Assembly: GCF_030811855.1 (NCBI RefSeq)
Contig: NZ_JAUSRN010000021.1
Span: 1-64,000, forward strand
Direction: 5' to 3'
Source: Variovorax paradoxus
GTDB taxonomy: Bacteria > Pseudomonadota > Gammaproteobacteria > Burkholderiales > Burkholderiaceae_C
DNA length: 64,000 bases
Below the pieces are notes generated by a model, which was not told the origin of the DNA, searched no databases, and was given only the letters and a program-made list of their open reading frames with translations. A program made the translations under genes and the position numbers. Positions 32,853 through 41,326 of the stretch are shown here, in pieces; positions within the stretch are counted from its first letter, which is position 1; the number at the start of each line of letters is the position of its first letter.

Positions 32853-33779
32853 CTAAGCCATGGCGCTGTCGCGCGCCGCCGCACGCCAGGCGCCCGGCGC
32901 CATGCCCATCGTGCGCTTGAAGGCCTTGCTGAACGCCGCTTCCGATTCATAGCCCACCGCGCCGGCAATGGTGCCGACCGCGGCATGGCCCTGGCCGAGC
33001 ATGTTGCCGGCCTTGAACATGCGCCACTGCGTGAGGTACTCCAGCGGCGCCTGGCCCACCCGCTCGCGGAAGCGTTGCGCAAACGCCGAGCGCGAAAGGC
33101 TCGCAGCCGAGGCCAGCGTTTCCACCGTCCACTCGCGCGCCATGTCCTTGTGCATGGCGCGCAGCGCGGGCCCGATGCGCGCGTCGGCCAGTGCGCCCAG
33201 CCACCCTGTTTGCTGCCGGCCCTCTGCCTCGACATGCGCGCGCACGGCCTGCACGAACACGATGTCGGCCAGCCGGCTCACGAGCAGCCCCGAGCCCAGG
33301 CCCGGCTCGCCCGTTTCCATCGCAAGCAGCTGCAAGGTGCCTTGCAGCGCAATGGCGCGTGCCTGCTCCATCTTCACGTGCAGCAGCACCGGCAGCAGAT
33401 CGAGCAGCGGCCGGGCCGCGCGCTGGTCGAAGTGAAACCAGCCACAGATCACCGACGCCGCGGTACCCGTGCCGCCCAATTCCACGACACCGCCGATGCG
33501 GTCGCGCACCACCGAGGCGCAACTCACGGCCGGCGTGTCCGGATGGTCGCGAAGCACATAGGGCGTGCCGTGCGCGAGCACGTAGCAATCGCCCGCGGCC
33601 AGCGCCACTGGCTGCGCCACGCCCGGCACCTCGAGCAGGCAGCTGCCGCGCACCACCAGACCGAAGCGCGCGCTCTCGCCGCCCGCCAGGCTCACGCCCC
33701 AGGGCGTGCGCGCCTCGAGCCGCGCATAAAGCGCGCTGCGCACGCGCATGGCGGCGAACACGTCGTCGAGCGGGTCCAT
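32853..33779 (-). CDS. AraC-family transcriptional regulator with cupin sensor
   Basis: A 308-residue regulator. The N-terminal cupin_6-type sensor (about 1-180) includes WGVSLAGGESARFGLVVRGSC and CGWFHFDQ. The C-terminal two helix-turn-helix AraC domain (about 200-300) has LASAASLSRSAFAQRFRERVG and VGYESEAAFSKAFKRTMG. The start at 33779 has AGGAGC in front. It diverges from a SnoaL-like gene and a DHA2 exporter, so it probably controls them in response to a small molecule. Members often regulate oxidoreductase or efflux genes. Confidence 0.9.
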   Translation of the reverse strand: MDPLDDVFAAMRVRSALYARLEARTPWGVSLAGGESARFGLVVRGSCLLEVPGVAQPVALAAGDCYVLAHGTPYVLRDHPDTPAVSCASVVRDRIGGVVELGGTGTAASVICGWFHFDQRAARPLLDLLPVLLHVKMEQARAIALQGTLQLLAMETGEPGLGSGLLVSRLADIVFVQAVRAHVEAEGRQQTGWLGALADARIGPALRAMHKDMAREWTVETLASAASLSRSAFAQRFRERVGQAPLEYLTQWRMFKAGNMLGQGHAAVGTIAGAVGYESEAAFSKAFKRTMGMAPGAWRAAARDSAMA

Positions 33780-33794
33780 GAAAGCTCCTGTCGC

Positions 33795-33844
33795 GGTGGA
33801 CGAATGGACAAGATTGTCGGCTTTGCAGGCATTCACTGTCCACC
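33795..33844. promoter_or_regulatory. candidate AraC-regulator operator dyads
   Basis: GGTGGAC (33795-33801) and GTCCACC (33838-33844) form an inverted pair 36 bases apart. Between them is GACAA-GA-TTGTC (33807-33818), a 12-bp dyad. All lie in the 129-base region between the AraC-family gene and the SnoaL gene. They are good candidates for autoregulation and activation of the efflux unit. Confidence 0.4.
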
Positions 33845-33908
33845 CGCTGCGCCACAAACTGCGGTCTCGCACTTTGGCTCCGTCGAGTCGAACCCAAGGA
33901 CCCAGCTC

Positions 33909-34295
33909 ATGACCACCCGCACCTCTTTTGCCGAACTCGCCGACCGCTATGTCGCCGTCTGGAACGAGCCCGACCCCGCCACGCGCCGCGCCGCCATTGC
34001 CCAGCTCTGGGTGCCTGACGGCGAGCACTTCGTGCGCACTCAGCAGGTCAAGGGCTACGAGGCGCTCGAGCAGCGCATCAGCGGCTCGCACGAGAAGAAC
34101 GTGCGCGATGGTGGTTTTCGTTTTGCCTCGTCGGGCGATGCACAGCGGTTGCATCACGCCGTGATGTTCCATTGGCACATGGCTCCGGCCGAGGGTGGAC
34201 CCATTGCCGCGCTCGGCCTCGAGTTTCTCGTGCTCGCGGCCGACGGGCGCATCGCGGCGGACTACCAGTTCATCCTGCCTACGCCCGCTGCCTGA
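33909..34295 (+). CDS. SnoaL-like (NTF2-fold) protein
   Basis: A 128-residue protein. SFAELADRYVAVWNEPDPATRRAAIAQLW and YEALEQRISGSHEK give the alpha helices of the NTF2/SnoaL fold, then beta strands with LHHAVMFHWHMAP and ALGLEFLVLAADGRIAADYQF. Members are small-molecule isomerases, cyclases or binding proteins. It stands first in a two-gene unit with the DHA2 exporter, 64 bases upstream, facing the AraC gene. The substrate is unknown. Confidence 0.85.
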   Translation: MTTRTSFAELADRYVAVWNEPDPATRRAAIAQLWVPDGEHFVRTQQVKGYEALEQRISGSHEKNVRDGGFRFASSGDAQRLHHAVMFHWHMAPAEGGPIAALGLEFLVLAADGRIAADYQFILPTPAA

Positions 34296-34359
34296 GTGTC
34301 CGCCATGACCTCCGAGGTCATTGCGCCAGCGCCGCTCCATCTCAACACTCGAAACCATC

Positions 34360-35832
34360 ATGTCCCAGTCATCGAACATCGCTGCATCGGCAGCCGCATC
34401 GCTCAACTCCACTGCGGCCGGCGGCGTAGTGCAGCCCGGCCGATGGGCCCTGTGGGTCATGCTCAGCGGCACCTTCCTGGTGGTGCTGGACTTCTTCATC
34501 GTCAACGTGGCGCTGCCTTCGATGCAGCGCGAACTCCACGCCTCGGCGGGCACCTTGCAGCTGGTAGTGGCCGGCTACGGCCTGGCCACGGCCGCGGGCT
34601 TGATCACCGGCGGCCGGCTCGGCGACCTGTTCGGCCGCCGCCGCATGTTCATGCTGGGCCTGCTGCTGTTCACGCTGGCCTCGGCGGCGTGCGGCCTGGC
34701 ACCGAATGCCGAGCTGCTCGTGGCGGCCCGTGTTCTGCAGGGCCTGGCCGGCGCGCTGCTGCAGCCGCAGGTGCTGGCGATGATCGGCCTCGCCTACACG
34801 GGTGAAAGCCGTGCGCGTGCCTTCGCGGCCTACGGGCTCACGCTGGGCTTGGGTGCCACGCTCGGCCAACTGGTCGGTGGACTGCTGATCCATGCCGACC
34901 TCGGCGGACTCGGGTGGCGCAGCTGCTTTCTCATCAACCTGCCGATCGGCTTCTTGGCGCTGCTGCTCGCGCCGCGCGTCATTCCGCCGCTGGCGAACAG
35001 CGGCAACGGCGCCGGGAGCCGACTCGACATCGCCGGCATGCTGCTGGCCGCCGCTGGTTCGGTGGCCGTGGTGCTGCCGCTGGTCGAAGGCCGCGAGCAA
35101 GGCTGGCCGCTGTGGAGCTGGCTGTGCCTTGCGGCTGCCGTGCCGCTGCTGGCCGTGTTCGCGTATCAGCAGCGCCGCCTCGCGGCGCGCGGCGGCGTAC
35201 CGCTGGTGGCGCCCGCGCTGCTGGCCAACAGTCGCTTCGTCACGGGGCTACTCACCACCTTGGCCTTCTACGTGGGCAATGCATCGCTCTATTTCGTGCT
35301 GGCCCTGTACCTGCAGCAAGGCCTCGCATTGGATCCGCTCACCTCGGGCCTTATCTTCACGGCACTGGCAATAGGCTTCTTCGCCACCTCGATGGCCGGC
35401 GCGCGCCTGGCACGCCGCTTTGGCGGCAAGCCGCCCATCGCGCTCGGTGCCATGGTACTGGCCGCGGGTCATGCGCTGCAACTCGTCAACGTGTCGGGAT
35501 GGCTGGGCCATTCGCACGTGGCCGCGTGGATGGTGCCGCTGCTCGTGGTCGAGGGCGCCGGTCTCGGCATGGTGATGGCGCCGCTGGTGTCCACCGTGCT
35601 GGCCGGTCTGCCGCCGCAGCACGCGGGCGTGGCCTCGGGCGTGCTGGCGATGGTGCAGCAAGCGAGCAACGCGCTGGGCGTGGCGTTGATCGGCATCCTG
35701 TTCTATGGACGGCTGGGCAGCACGGCCGATGCGGCCGGCCATGGCGCAGCGTTTGCGGTGGCGCTGGGCTATCTGGTGGTGTCGGCCTTGCTGGTGGCAG
35801 TGCTGTATCGCAAAGTGGCGCAGCAGCATTGA
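34360..35832 (+). CDS. DHA2-family (14-TMS) multidrug MFS transporter
   Basis: A 490-residue EmrB/QacA-type transporter with about fourteen helices. MLSGTFLVVLDFFIVNVALPSM is the D1 motif, GRLGDLFGRRRMFM is motif A and LQGLAGALLQPQVLAMIGLAY resembles motif C. It exports hydrophobic drugs or dyes by proton antiport, usually with a membrane-fusion partner, but no such gene is adjacent. The start at 34360 is an ATG in the CATCATG context. It is probably controlled by the AraC regulator through the shared promoter region. Confidence 0.88.
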   Translation: MSQSSNIAASAAASLNSTAAGGVVQPGRWALWVMLSGTFLVVLDFFIVNVALPSMQRELHASAGTLQLVVAGYGLATAAGLITGGRLGDLFGRRRMFMLGLLLFTLASAACGLAPNAELLVAARVLQGLAGALLQPQVLAMIGLAYTGESRARAFAAYGLTLGLGATLGQLVGGLLIHADLGGLGWRSCFLINLPIGFLALLLAPRVIPPLANSGNGAGSRLDIAGMLLAAAGSVAVVLPLVEGREQGWPLWSWLCLAAAVPLLAVFAYQQRRLAARGGVPLVAPALLANSRFVTGLLTTLAFYVGNASLYFVLALYLQQGLALDPLTSGLIFTALAIGFFATSMAGARLARRFGGKPPIALGAMVLAAGHALQLVNVSGWLGHSHVAAWMVPLLVVEGAGLGMVMAPLVSTVLAGLPPQHAGVASGVLAMVQQASNALGVALIGILFYGRLGSTADAAGHGAAFAVALGYLVVSALLVAVLYRKVAQQH

Positions 35833-35854
35833 CAGGGCTTGACGCTGCAGATGT

Positions 35855-36283
35855 TCAGGCCTCGTCTGGCGGCGGCAGTTCAGAGAGCTTCGAAGCCACG
35901 CGAAGGCACGCGGCGATCAGATCGCGAACGATGCGTTCATCCACATTCATGTCGCCTTCATACTCGCCGAGGTTTCGTATTTCGTGGCTCTTCGCCAATA
36001 CCCTCCACACCTCCGGTCCTAACTCCAACGTATGGGGCAATACTTGGAAGACGATGAACCGGTTGCTCGACCGATAGCCATGCCAACGCAGCGCTGCGAG
36101 GCACATGGCATGTGCTGCGTTGTAGGCGAGATCGAACCGGCCCTCGACGGAGAGTTGCATCACTTGGGCATCCGCCAGGCGTGCGAGGCCTGAACGCAGC
36201 AGGCCCGCGAATTCGCGAGCATCCGGGGGTTCTGCGGCGAGTGGCTTGGCCGGACCGCAAAGGTTTTCAAGCGGGGAGGGCAT
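35855..36283 (-). CDS. HEPN-domain protein (SAV_6107-like), toxin candidate
   Basis: A 142-residue all-alpha protein. GRFDLAYNAAHAMCLAALRWHGYRSSN and WRVLAKSHEIRNLGEYEGD follow the HEPN pattern of the SAV_6107-like family. An R-x5-H arrangement is present at Arg94-His100, and an RN pair at 103-104; whether these are the catalytic RX4-6H residues cannot be decided by eye. The gene starts inside the last 17 bases of the nucleotidyltransferase gene, the usual order of HEPN/MNT (type VII) toxin-antitoxin pairs. It may be an RNase silenced by AMPylation. Confidence 0.8.
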   Translation of the reverse strand: MPSPLENLCGPAKPLAAEPPDAREFAGLLRSGLARLADAQVMQLSVEGRFDLAYNAAHAMCLAALRWHGYRSSNRFIVFQVLPHTLELGPEVWRVLAKSHEIRNLGEYEGDMNVDERIVRDLIAACLRVASKLSELPPPDEA

Positions 36284-36914
36284 GCGCGTCGCCGATGATC
36301 CAGAGCTTGGGCTGTTCCAAGACGCGCTTAACGAACGACTCGCCGTCCTTGTGCTTTCGCATCAGTTCTTTTCTAGTGAACATGGTCGGGTTCACTGTAC
36401 GGCCAAGACGTGCCGACACTGCATCGAGGGCAAGAAACACGTCCGAATACGCAAGTTCTTCACTGATCAGCAGCAGGTCGATGTCGCTGGAGGCGGTGTC
36501 TTTGTTCTTGGCTACCGAGCCGAACACGAATGCGGCTTCGATTTTTGCGGCGAGCGGTTCCAAGGCTTCGCGCAGCGGACCTGCGAGGCCGAAGGTCTTG
36601 CGAACAATGCTGCTCAACTCGTCGTAGATCGGCGCCGCGGTGTTGGCTTGATAGTGCTTCTGGTTGCCCACGCGCGATGTGATGAGCAAGCCACTGTCGG
36701 TCAACTGCTTGAGTTCGCGCTGCACTGCGCCGGAGCCCGCGCCGGTGAGCTTGATCAATTCTGTAGAAAAGAAACTGCGGTCCGGCTGCCCGAAGAGATA
36801 GCCCAGCACGCGTTGCTGGGTGGTCGTGAACAGAGCGTCCGCCAAGCTGGCGTGTCTCACGATCTGCATGGCTGGCGACAAGGACTTACCCATTTTGGGC
36901 ATTTTAAAGCCCAA
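36267..36914 (-). CDS. winged-helix plus MNT nucleotidyltransferase, antitoxin candidate
   Basis: A protein of up to 215 residues. The N-terminal winged helix (about 30-92) shows TTQQRVLGYLFGQPDRSFFS and SGAVQRELKQLTDSGLLI. The C-terminal minimal nucleotidyltransferase (about 125-200) has the GSx10DxD motif: Gly132-Ser133 and Asp144, Asp146. In MNT/HEPN pairs the MNT enzyme adds AMP to the HEPN toxin. The winged helix would bind the operator overlapping the start. The first ATG lies inside that operator; Met5, Met8 or Met16 (36869) are possible alternatives with no clear ribosome site for any. Confidence 0.85.
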   Translation of the reverse strand: MGFKMPKMGKSLSPAMQIVRHASLADALFTTTQQRVLGYLFGQPDRSFFSTELIKLTGAGSGAVQRELKQLTDSGLLITSRVGNQKHYQANTAAPIYDELSSIVRKTFGLAGPLREALEPLAAKIEAAFVFGSVAKNKDTASSDIDLLLISEELAYSDVFLALDAVSARLGRTVNPTMFTRKELMRKHKDGESFVKRVLEQPKLWIIGDAHALPA

Positions 36915-36921
36915 AATGGGT
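36888..36921. promoter_or_regulatory. twin operator overlapping the MNT start
   Basis: CCCATTTTGGG (36889-36899) and CCCAAAATGGG (36910-36920) are each inverted repeats (CCCA-TTT-TGGG and its complement) with centres 21 bases apart. Together with flanking A/T and C/G they form a 34-bp near-palindrome with 13-bp perfect arms. The spacing equals two helical turns, so two dimers could bind on one face. It overlaps the first possible start codons of the MNT gene, supporting tight autorepression. Confidence 0.75.
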
Positions 36922-37105
36922 TTTTGGAGTTAAGTTTCCTTCAGGCAAGCGCCTGGACGCGAGCCGGGCTGCGGACCCGTCACCTGAGTACCTCCGTGTA
37001 CGCCACCCGGCGTATTTCTCGCCGCCGGGCGAATCCGCAGACTCCCCTCCATCGTCCGGCAGGCCCGGCGACAAAGGTTTCAACCACCCTGGAGCAGGAG
37101 TCCAC

Positions 37106-38374
37106 ATGCAACGTCGTTTCACACTCAAGGCGCTCACCGCCGCCGTCGCCCTGGCCAGCATCTCCGCTGCGCCGGCCTTTGCCGCCGACACCATCAAGGT
37201 CGGCGTGCTGCACTCGCTGTCGGGCACGATGGCCATCTCGGAAACCGTGTTGAAAGACACGGTGCTGATGGCTATCGAGGACATCAACAAGAAGGGCGGC
37301 GTGCTGGGCAAGCAGCTCGAGCCCGTGGTGGTCGACCCGGCTTCCAACTGGCCGCTGTTCGCCGAAAAGACGAAGCAGCTGCTCGGCCAGGACAAGGTCT
37401 CGGTGATTTTCGGCTGCTGGACCTCGGTGTCGCGCAAGTCGGTGCTGCCGGTGGTCGAGGAAATGAACGGCCTCCTGTTCTACCCCGTGCAATACGAAGG
37501 TGAAGAACTGTCGAAGAACGTGTTCTACACGGGCGCCGCGCCTAACCAGCAAGCCATTCCGGCCGTCGACTACCTGATGAGCAAAGAAGGCGGCGGCGCC
37601 AAGCGCTGGGTGCTGCTGGGCACCGACTACGTGTACCCCCGCACCACCAACAAGATCCTGCGCGCCTACCTGAAGAGCAAGGGCGTGAAGGACACCGACA
37701 TCGACGAGAAGTACACCCCCTTCGGCCACAGCGACTACCAGACCATCGTCGCCGACATCAAGAAGTTCTCGGCCGGCGGCAAGACGGCCGTGGTGTCGAC
37801 CATCAACGGCGACTCCAACGTGCCGTTCTACAAGGAACTGGGCAACGCCGGCCTCAAGGCCAAGGACGTGCCAGTGGTGGCCTTCTCGGTGGGTGAAGAA
37901 GAACTGCGCGGCGTGGACACCAAGCCGCTGGTCGGCCACCTGGCCGCATGGAACTACTTCATGTCGATCAAGAACCCGACCAACACGGCGTTCATCAAGC
38001 AGTGGAGCGACTACGCCAAGGCAAAGAACATCGCCGGCCACAAGGACAAGCCGCTCACCAACGACCCGATGGAAGCCACCTGGATTGGCATCCACATGTG
38101 GAAGCAGGCCGTCGAGAAGGCCAAGAGCACCGACACCGACAAGGTGATCGCGGCGATGGCCGGCCAGACCTTCACGGCGCCCTCGGGCATCGTCTCGAAG
38201 ATGGACGAGAAGAACCATCACCTGCACAAGAGCGTGTTCATCGGCGAGATCAAGGCCGACGGCCAGTTCAGCGTGGTGTGGAAGACGCCGGGCCCGGTCA
38301 AGGCCAAGCCGTGGAGCCCGTACATCGAAGGCAACGACAAGAAGCCTGACCAGCCAGCTGGCAAGTCGCTGTAA
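37106..38374 (+). CDS. urtA: urea ABC transporter substrate-binding protein
   Basis: A 422-residue UrtA. The signal peptide is MQRRFTLKALTAAVALASIS, with cleavage near AFA/AD; the RRFTLK start hints at possible Tat export. The type 1 periplasmic fold shows IKVGVLHSLSGTMAISETVL, VIFGCWTSVSRKSVLPVVEE, FYPVQYEGEE and TDYVYPRTTN, diagnostic for UrtA. It binds urea with high affinity in the periplasm. The ribosome site GGAGCAGGAG precedes the ATG. It diverges from the HEPN/MNT operator with about 185 bases between, and it heads the urt operon. Confidence 0.96.
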   Translation: MQRRFTLKALTAAVALASISAAPAFAADTIKVGVLHSLSGTMAISETVLKDTVLMAIEDINKKGGVLGKQLEPVVVDPASNWPLFAEKTKQLLGQDKVSVIFGCWTSVSRKSVLPVVEEMNGLLFYPVQYEGEELSKNVFYTGAAPNQQAIPAVDYLMSKEGGGAKRWVLLGTDYVYPRTTNKILRAYLKSKGVKDTDIDEKYTPFGHSDYQTIVADIKKFSAGGKTAVVSTINGDSNVPFYKELGNAGLKAKDVPVVAFSVGEEELRGVDTKPLVGHLAAWNYFMSIKNPTNTAFIKQWSDYAKAKNIAGHKDKPLTNDPMEATWIGIHMWKQAVEKAKSTDTDKVIAAMAGQTFTAPSGIVSKMDEKNHHLHKSVFIGEIKADGQFSVVWKTPGPVKAKPWSPYIEGNDKKPDQPAGKSL

Positions 38375-38382
38375 AGCGTGTT

Positions 38383-38500
38383 TCTCCCTCCCCTCACGGG
38401 GGAGGGCAGGGGTGGGGGCTGACGGCGGTCGATTCGAGCACCGCGCTTGTTCGGGCGCTGCGTGCCCCCACCCCAACCCTCCCCCGGAAGGGGAGGGAGC
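38383..38500. repeat. paired REP/BIME-like hairpins, copy 2
   Basis: CTCCCTCCCC, then GGGGAGGG and GGGGTGGGGGC form one module; GCCCCCACCCCAACCCTCCCCC to GGGGAGGGAG (as two pieces) forms the other, 45 bases further. It matches the element at 13543-13658 in design and sequence. It begins nine bases after the urtA stop and ends 19 bases before urtB, so it probably shapes the mRNA so that urtA exceeds the membrane genes. Confidence 0.8.
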
Positions 38501-38519
38501 CTTACCAACTTCCATCCTC

Positions 38520-40106
38520 ATGATGCTTCGACGATCCCTTCACTGTGCACTCGCCGCCATGCTCCTCATGGCATCGGCCGTCCACGCGCTGACCGCCGAC
38601 GAAGCCAAGGCCATCGCCTCCGGCGAATCCGAATCGCGCATCACTGCGCTCAACAAGGCCGTGCTCACGGCCGACGAGAAAACCGCCGCATTCATTCAGG
38701 CCATGTCCGAGGACGCGGTCAAGTACACCGAAGACAAGGTCTTCGTGATGAAGGACGACAAAGGCTACGACCCCGTGACCGGCGCCGAAGTGAAGGTGCC
38801 CGATACGGCCGAGGACGTGGTCAACAACAACCTCATGCGCGGCGCCCTCGATGCCGCGCAGGCTGCGCTCAAGCTCACGAGCAAGGACGACACGGTGCGC
38901 GCCGAAGCCGCGCAGGCGCTCTTCAAGGAGCCCGACGAATCGCGCATCCCGATGGTCGAGAAGGCGCTGGCCGCCGAGACCAATCCCGCCATCAAGGCGC
39001 AGCTCCAGCTAGTGCGCGCGGCCAGCATGCTCACCAGCGCCGACAAGGCCAAGCGCCTTGCCGCGGCCAAGGAGCTTGGCGCCAACAGCAGCCCCGACAC
39101 CAAGCTGCTGCTCAACCAACGCCTGGCCGACGAGACCGAAGCGGACGTCAAGGCCGCCATCATTGCTTCCATTGCCAGCATCGACGGCTCGCTGGTGTGG
39201 GGCGACCGCATCAACGCGGTGTTCAGCGGCATCAGCCTGGGCTCGGTGTTGCTGCTTGCTGCGCTGGGCTTGGCCATCACCTACGGCCTGATGGGCGTCA
39301 TCAACATGGCGCACGGCGAGCTAATGATGATCGGCGCCTACGCCACCTACGTGATGCAGGGCATCTTCCAGCGCTACATGCCCGAGGCGGCCTTCGGCTG
39401 GTACCTGGTGGCGGCTATTCCGGTGGCATTCCTGAGTTCGGCGCTGGTAGGCGCGGTGCTCGAACGCGGCGTGATCCGTTTTCTTTACGGCCGGCCGCTC
39501 GAAACACTGCTCGCCACCTGGGGCATCAGCCTGATGCTGCAGCAGCTCGTGCGCTCGCTGTTCGGCGCGCAGAACGTCGGCGTGGAAAATCCCGGCTGGA
39601 TGAGCGGCGGCTTCACCATGCTGAGCAACGTTACGCTGCCGTGGAACCGCATCTGCATCATCATCTTCGCGGTGCTGGTACTGCTTGCGATGGGCTGGCT
39701 CATCGGCCGCACGCGGCTCGGCCTCTTCGTGCGCGGCGTCACACAGAACCGCCCGATCGCCGCGTGCATGGGCGTGAACACGGCACGCATCGACACCTAT
39801 GCCTTCGCGCTCGGCTCCGGCATTGCCGGCCTCGCGGGCTGCGCACTGAGCCAGATCGGCAACGTGGGCCCTGACCTCGGCCAGAGCTATATCGTGGACA
39901 GCTTCATGGTGGTCGTGATGGGCGGCGTGGGCCAGCTCGCGGGCACGGTGTATGCGGCCATGGGGCTCGGCATCCTCAACAAGTTCATCGAAGGCTGGGC
40001 GGGCGCGGTGCTCGCGAAGATCGCGGTGCTTGTCTTCATCATCATCTTCATTCAAAAGAGACCTCAGGGCATCTTCGCCATGAAGGGCCGGAGCGCAGAA
40101 GCATGA
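38520..40106 (+). CDS. urtB: urea ABC transporter permease subunit B
   Basis: A 528-residue permease. A signal-like N-terminus (LHCALAAMLLMASAVHALTA) and a periplasmic helical domain (about 25-220, e.g. LNKAVLTADEKTAAFIQAM) precede the LIV-type membrane domain with AITYGLMGVINMAHGELMMIGAYATY and SFMVVVMGGVGQLAGTVYA. The long N-terminal domain is usual for proteobacterial UrtB. The start is the first of two ATGs at 38520. It pairs with UrtC to form the channel and overlaps urtC by four bases (ATGA). Confidence 0.94.
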   Translation: MMLRRSLHCALAAMLLMASAVHALTADEAKAIASGESESRITALNKAVLTADEKTAAFIQAMSEDAVKYTEDKVFVMKDDKGYDPVTGAEVKVPDTAEDVVNNNLMRGALDAAQAALKLTSKDDTVRAEAAQALFKEPDESRIPMVEKALAAETNPAIKAQLQLVRAASMLTSADKAKRLAAAKELGANSSPDTKLLLNQRLADETEADVKAAIIASIASIDGSLVWGDRINAVFSGISLGSVLLLAALGLAITYGLMGVINMAHGELMMIGAYATYVMQGIFQRYMPEAAFGWYLVAAIPVAFLSSALVGAVLERGVIRFLYGRPLETLLATWGISLMLQQLVRSLFGAQNVGVENPGWMSGGFTMLSNVTLPWNRICIIIFAVLVLLAMGWLIGRTRLGLFVRGVTQNRPIAACMGVNTARIDTYAFALGSGIAGLAGCALSQIGNVGPDLGQSYIVDSFMVVVMGGVGQLAGTVYAAMGLGILNKFIEGWAGAVLAKIAVLVFIIIFIQKRPQGIFAMKGRSAEA

Positions 40107-41326
40107 GCAGCAAGGTCGTACTTCCAACCAAAGGGCCGCTCTTGAGCGGCAAGGGCTGGACAGCCTTCTTCGTCACGCTCATCGTGGTGTGCGCCGTGGC
40201 GCCGGTGCTCAACATGGTGGTGCCGGCCGGAAGCCCGCTGCACATGAGCGACTACGCGGTGGCGCTGGTCGGCAAGATCATGTGCTACGCCATCTGCGCG
40301 CTGGCCATGGACCTGATCTGGGGCTACACCGGCATTCTCTCGCTGGGCCATGGTCTCTTCTTTGCGCTGGGCGGCTACATGATGGGCATGTACCTCATGC
40401 GCCAGATCGGCCGCGACGGCAACTACAAGAGCGACCTGCCGGACTTCATGGTGTTTCTCGACTGGAAGACGCTGCCCTGGCACTGGACCTTCAGCGACAG
40501 CTTCATTGCCACGCTCGTCCTCATCGTTGCGGTGCCGGGCCTCATTGCCTTCGTATTCGGCTTCTTCGCGTTCCGCTCGCGCATCAAGGGCGTGTATTTC
40601 TCGATCATCACACAGGCCATGACTTTCGCGGCGATGCTGCTGTTCTTCCGCAACGAGACGGGCTTTGGCGGCAACAACGGTTTTACCGACTTCAAGCGCA
40701 TCCTTGGCATTCCGATTGCCACCCAAGAGATGCGCATGACGCTGTTTGCACTCACGGGCTTGACGCTGCTCGGCTTCTTCCTGTTTGCCAAGTGGCTCGT
40801 CGGCAGCAAGTTCGGCCGCGTGCTGCAGGCGATCCGCGATGCCGAAACGCGCGTGATGTTCTCGGGCTACAACCCGCTGCCCTACAAGCTCACGATCTGG
40901 GTCATCTCCGCCATCATGTGCGGCGTGGCCGGCGCGCTGTATGTGCCGCAGGTCGGCATCATCAACCCGGGCGAGATGAGCGCGGCCAACTCCATCGAGA
41001 TCGCGATCTGGGCCGCGGTGGGTGGGCGTGCCACGCTCATCGGGCCGATCATCGGCGCCTTCATCGTCAACGGCGCGAAGAGCTGGCTCACTGTGGCGTA
41101 CCCCGAGTATTGGCTGTACTTTTTGGGGGCGTTGTTCATTGCTGTCACGCTGTTCCTGCCGAACGGCATCGTGGGCCTGGTGAAGAAATGGCTGTCGCGC
41201 GAAAAGGCCGTGCCAAGCGCTGGCCGCGAAGAAGCGCAGCGCGCCATGGCCGCCGCGCAAGGCATGGAGCCTGAGGCGCTGCACGCGCCGCTGGTGGTGC
41301 CCGAAGTGAAGGGAGCGCGCGCATGA
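40103..41326 (+). CDS. urtC: urea ABC transporter permease subunit C
   Basis: A 407-residue LIV-M-type permease with about ten helices. MDLIWGYTGILSLGHGLFFALGGYMMGMY and GGNNGFTDFKRILG are family features, and IWAAVGGRATLIGPIIGAF closes the pore domain. The C-terminal 45 residues are soluble and Ala/Glu-rich. It overlaps urtB and urtD by ATGA at both ends. It forms the inner-membrane channel with UrtB. Confidence 0.95.
   Translation: MSSKVVLPTKGPLLSGKGWTAFFVTLIVVCAVAPVLNMVVPAGSPLHMSDYAVALVGKIMCYAICALAMDLIWGYTGILSLGHGLFFALGGYMMGMYLMRQIGRDGNYKSDLPDFMVFLDWKTLPWHWTFSDSFIATLVLIVAVPGLIAFVFGFFAFRSRIKGVYFSIITQAMTFAAMLLFFRNETGFGGNNGFTDFKRILGIPIATQEMRMTLFALTGLTLLGFFLFAKWLVGSKFGRVLQAIRDAETRVMFSGYNPLPYKLTIWVISAIMCGVAGALYVPQVGIINPGEMSAANSIEIAIWAAVGGRATLIGPIIGAFIVNGAKSWLTVAYPEYWLYFLGALFIAVTLFLPNGIVGLVKKWLSREKAVPSAGREEAQRAMAAAQGMEPEALHAPLVVPEVKGARA

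Noticed and set aside
32853..34553. An extended reading of the AraC gene to 566 codons
   Set aside because: The extra N-terminal part is antisense to the SnoaL gene, and AGGAGC precedes the ATG at 33779.
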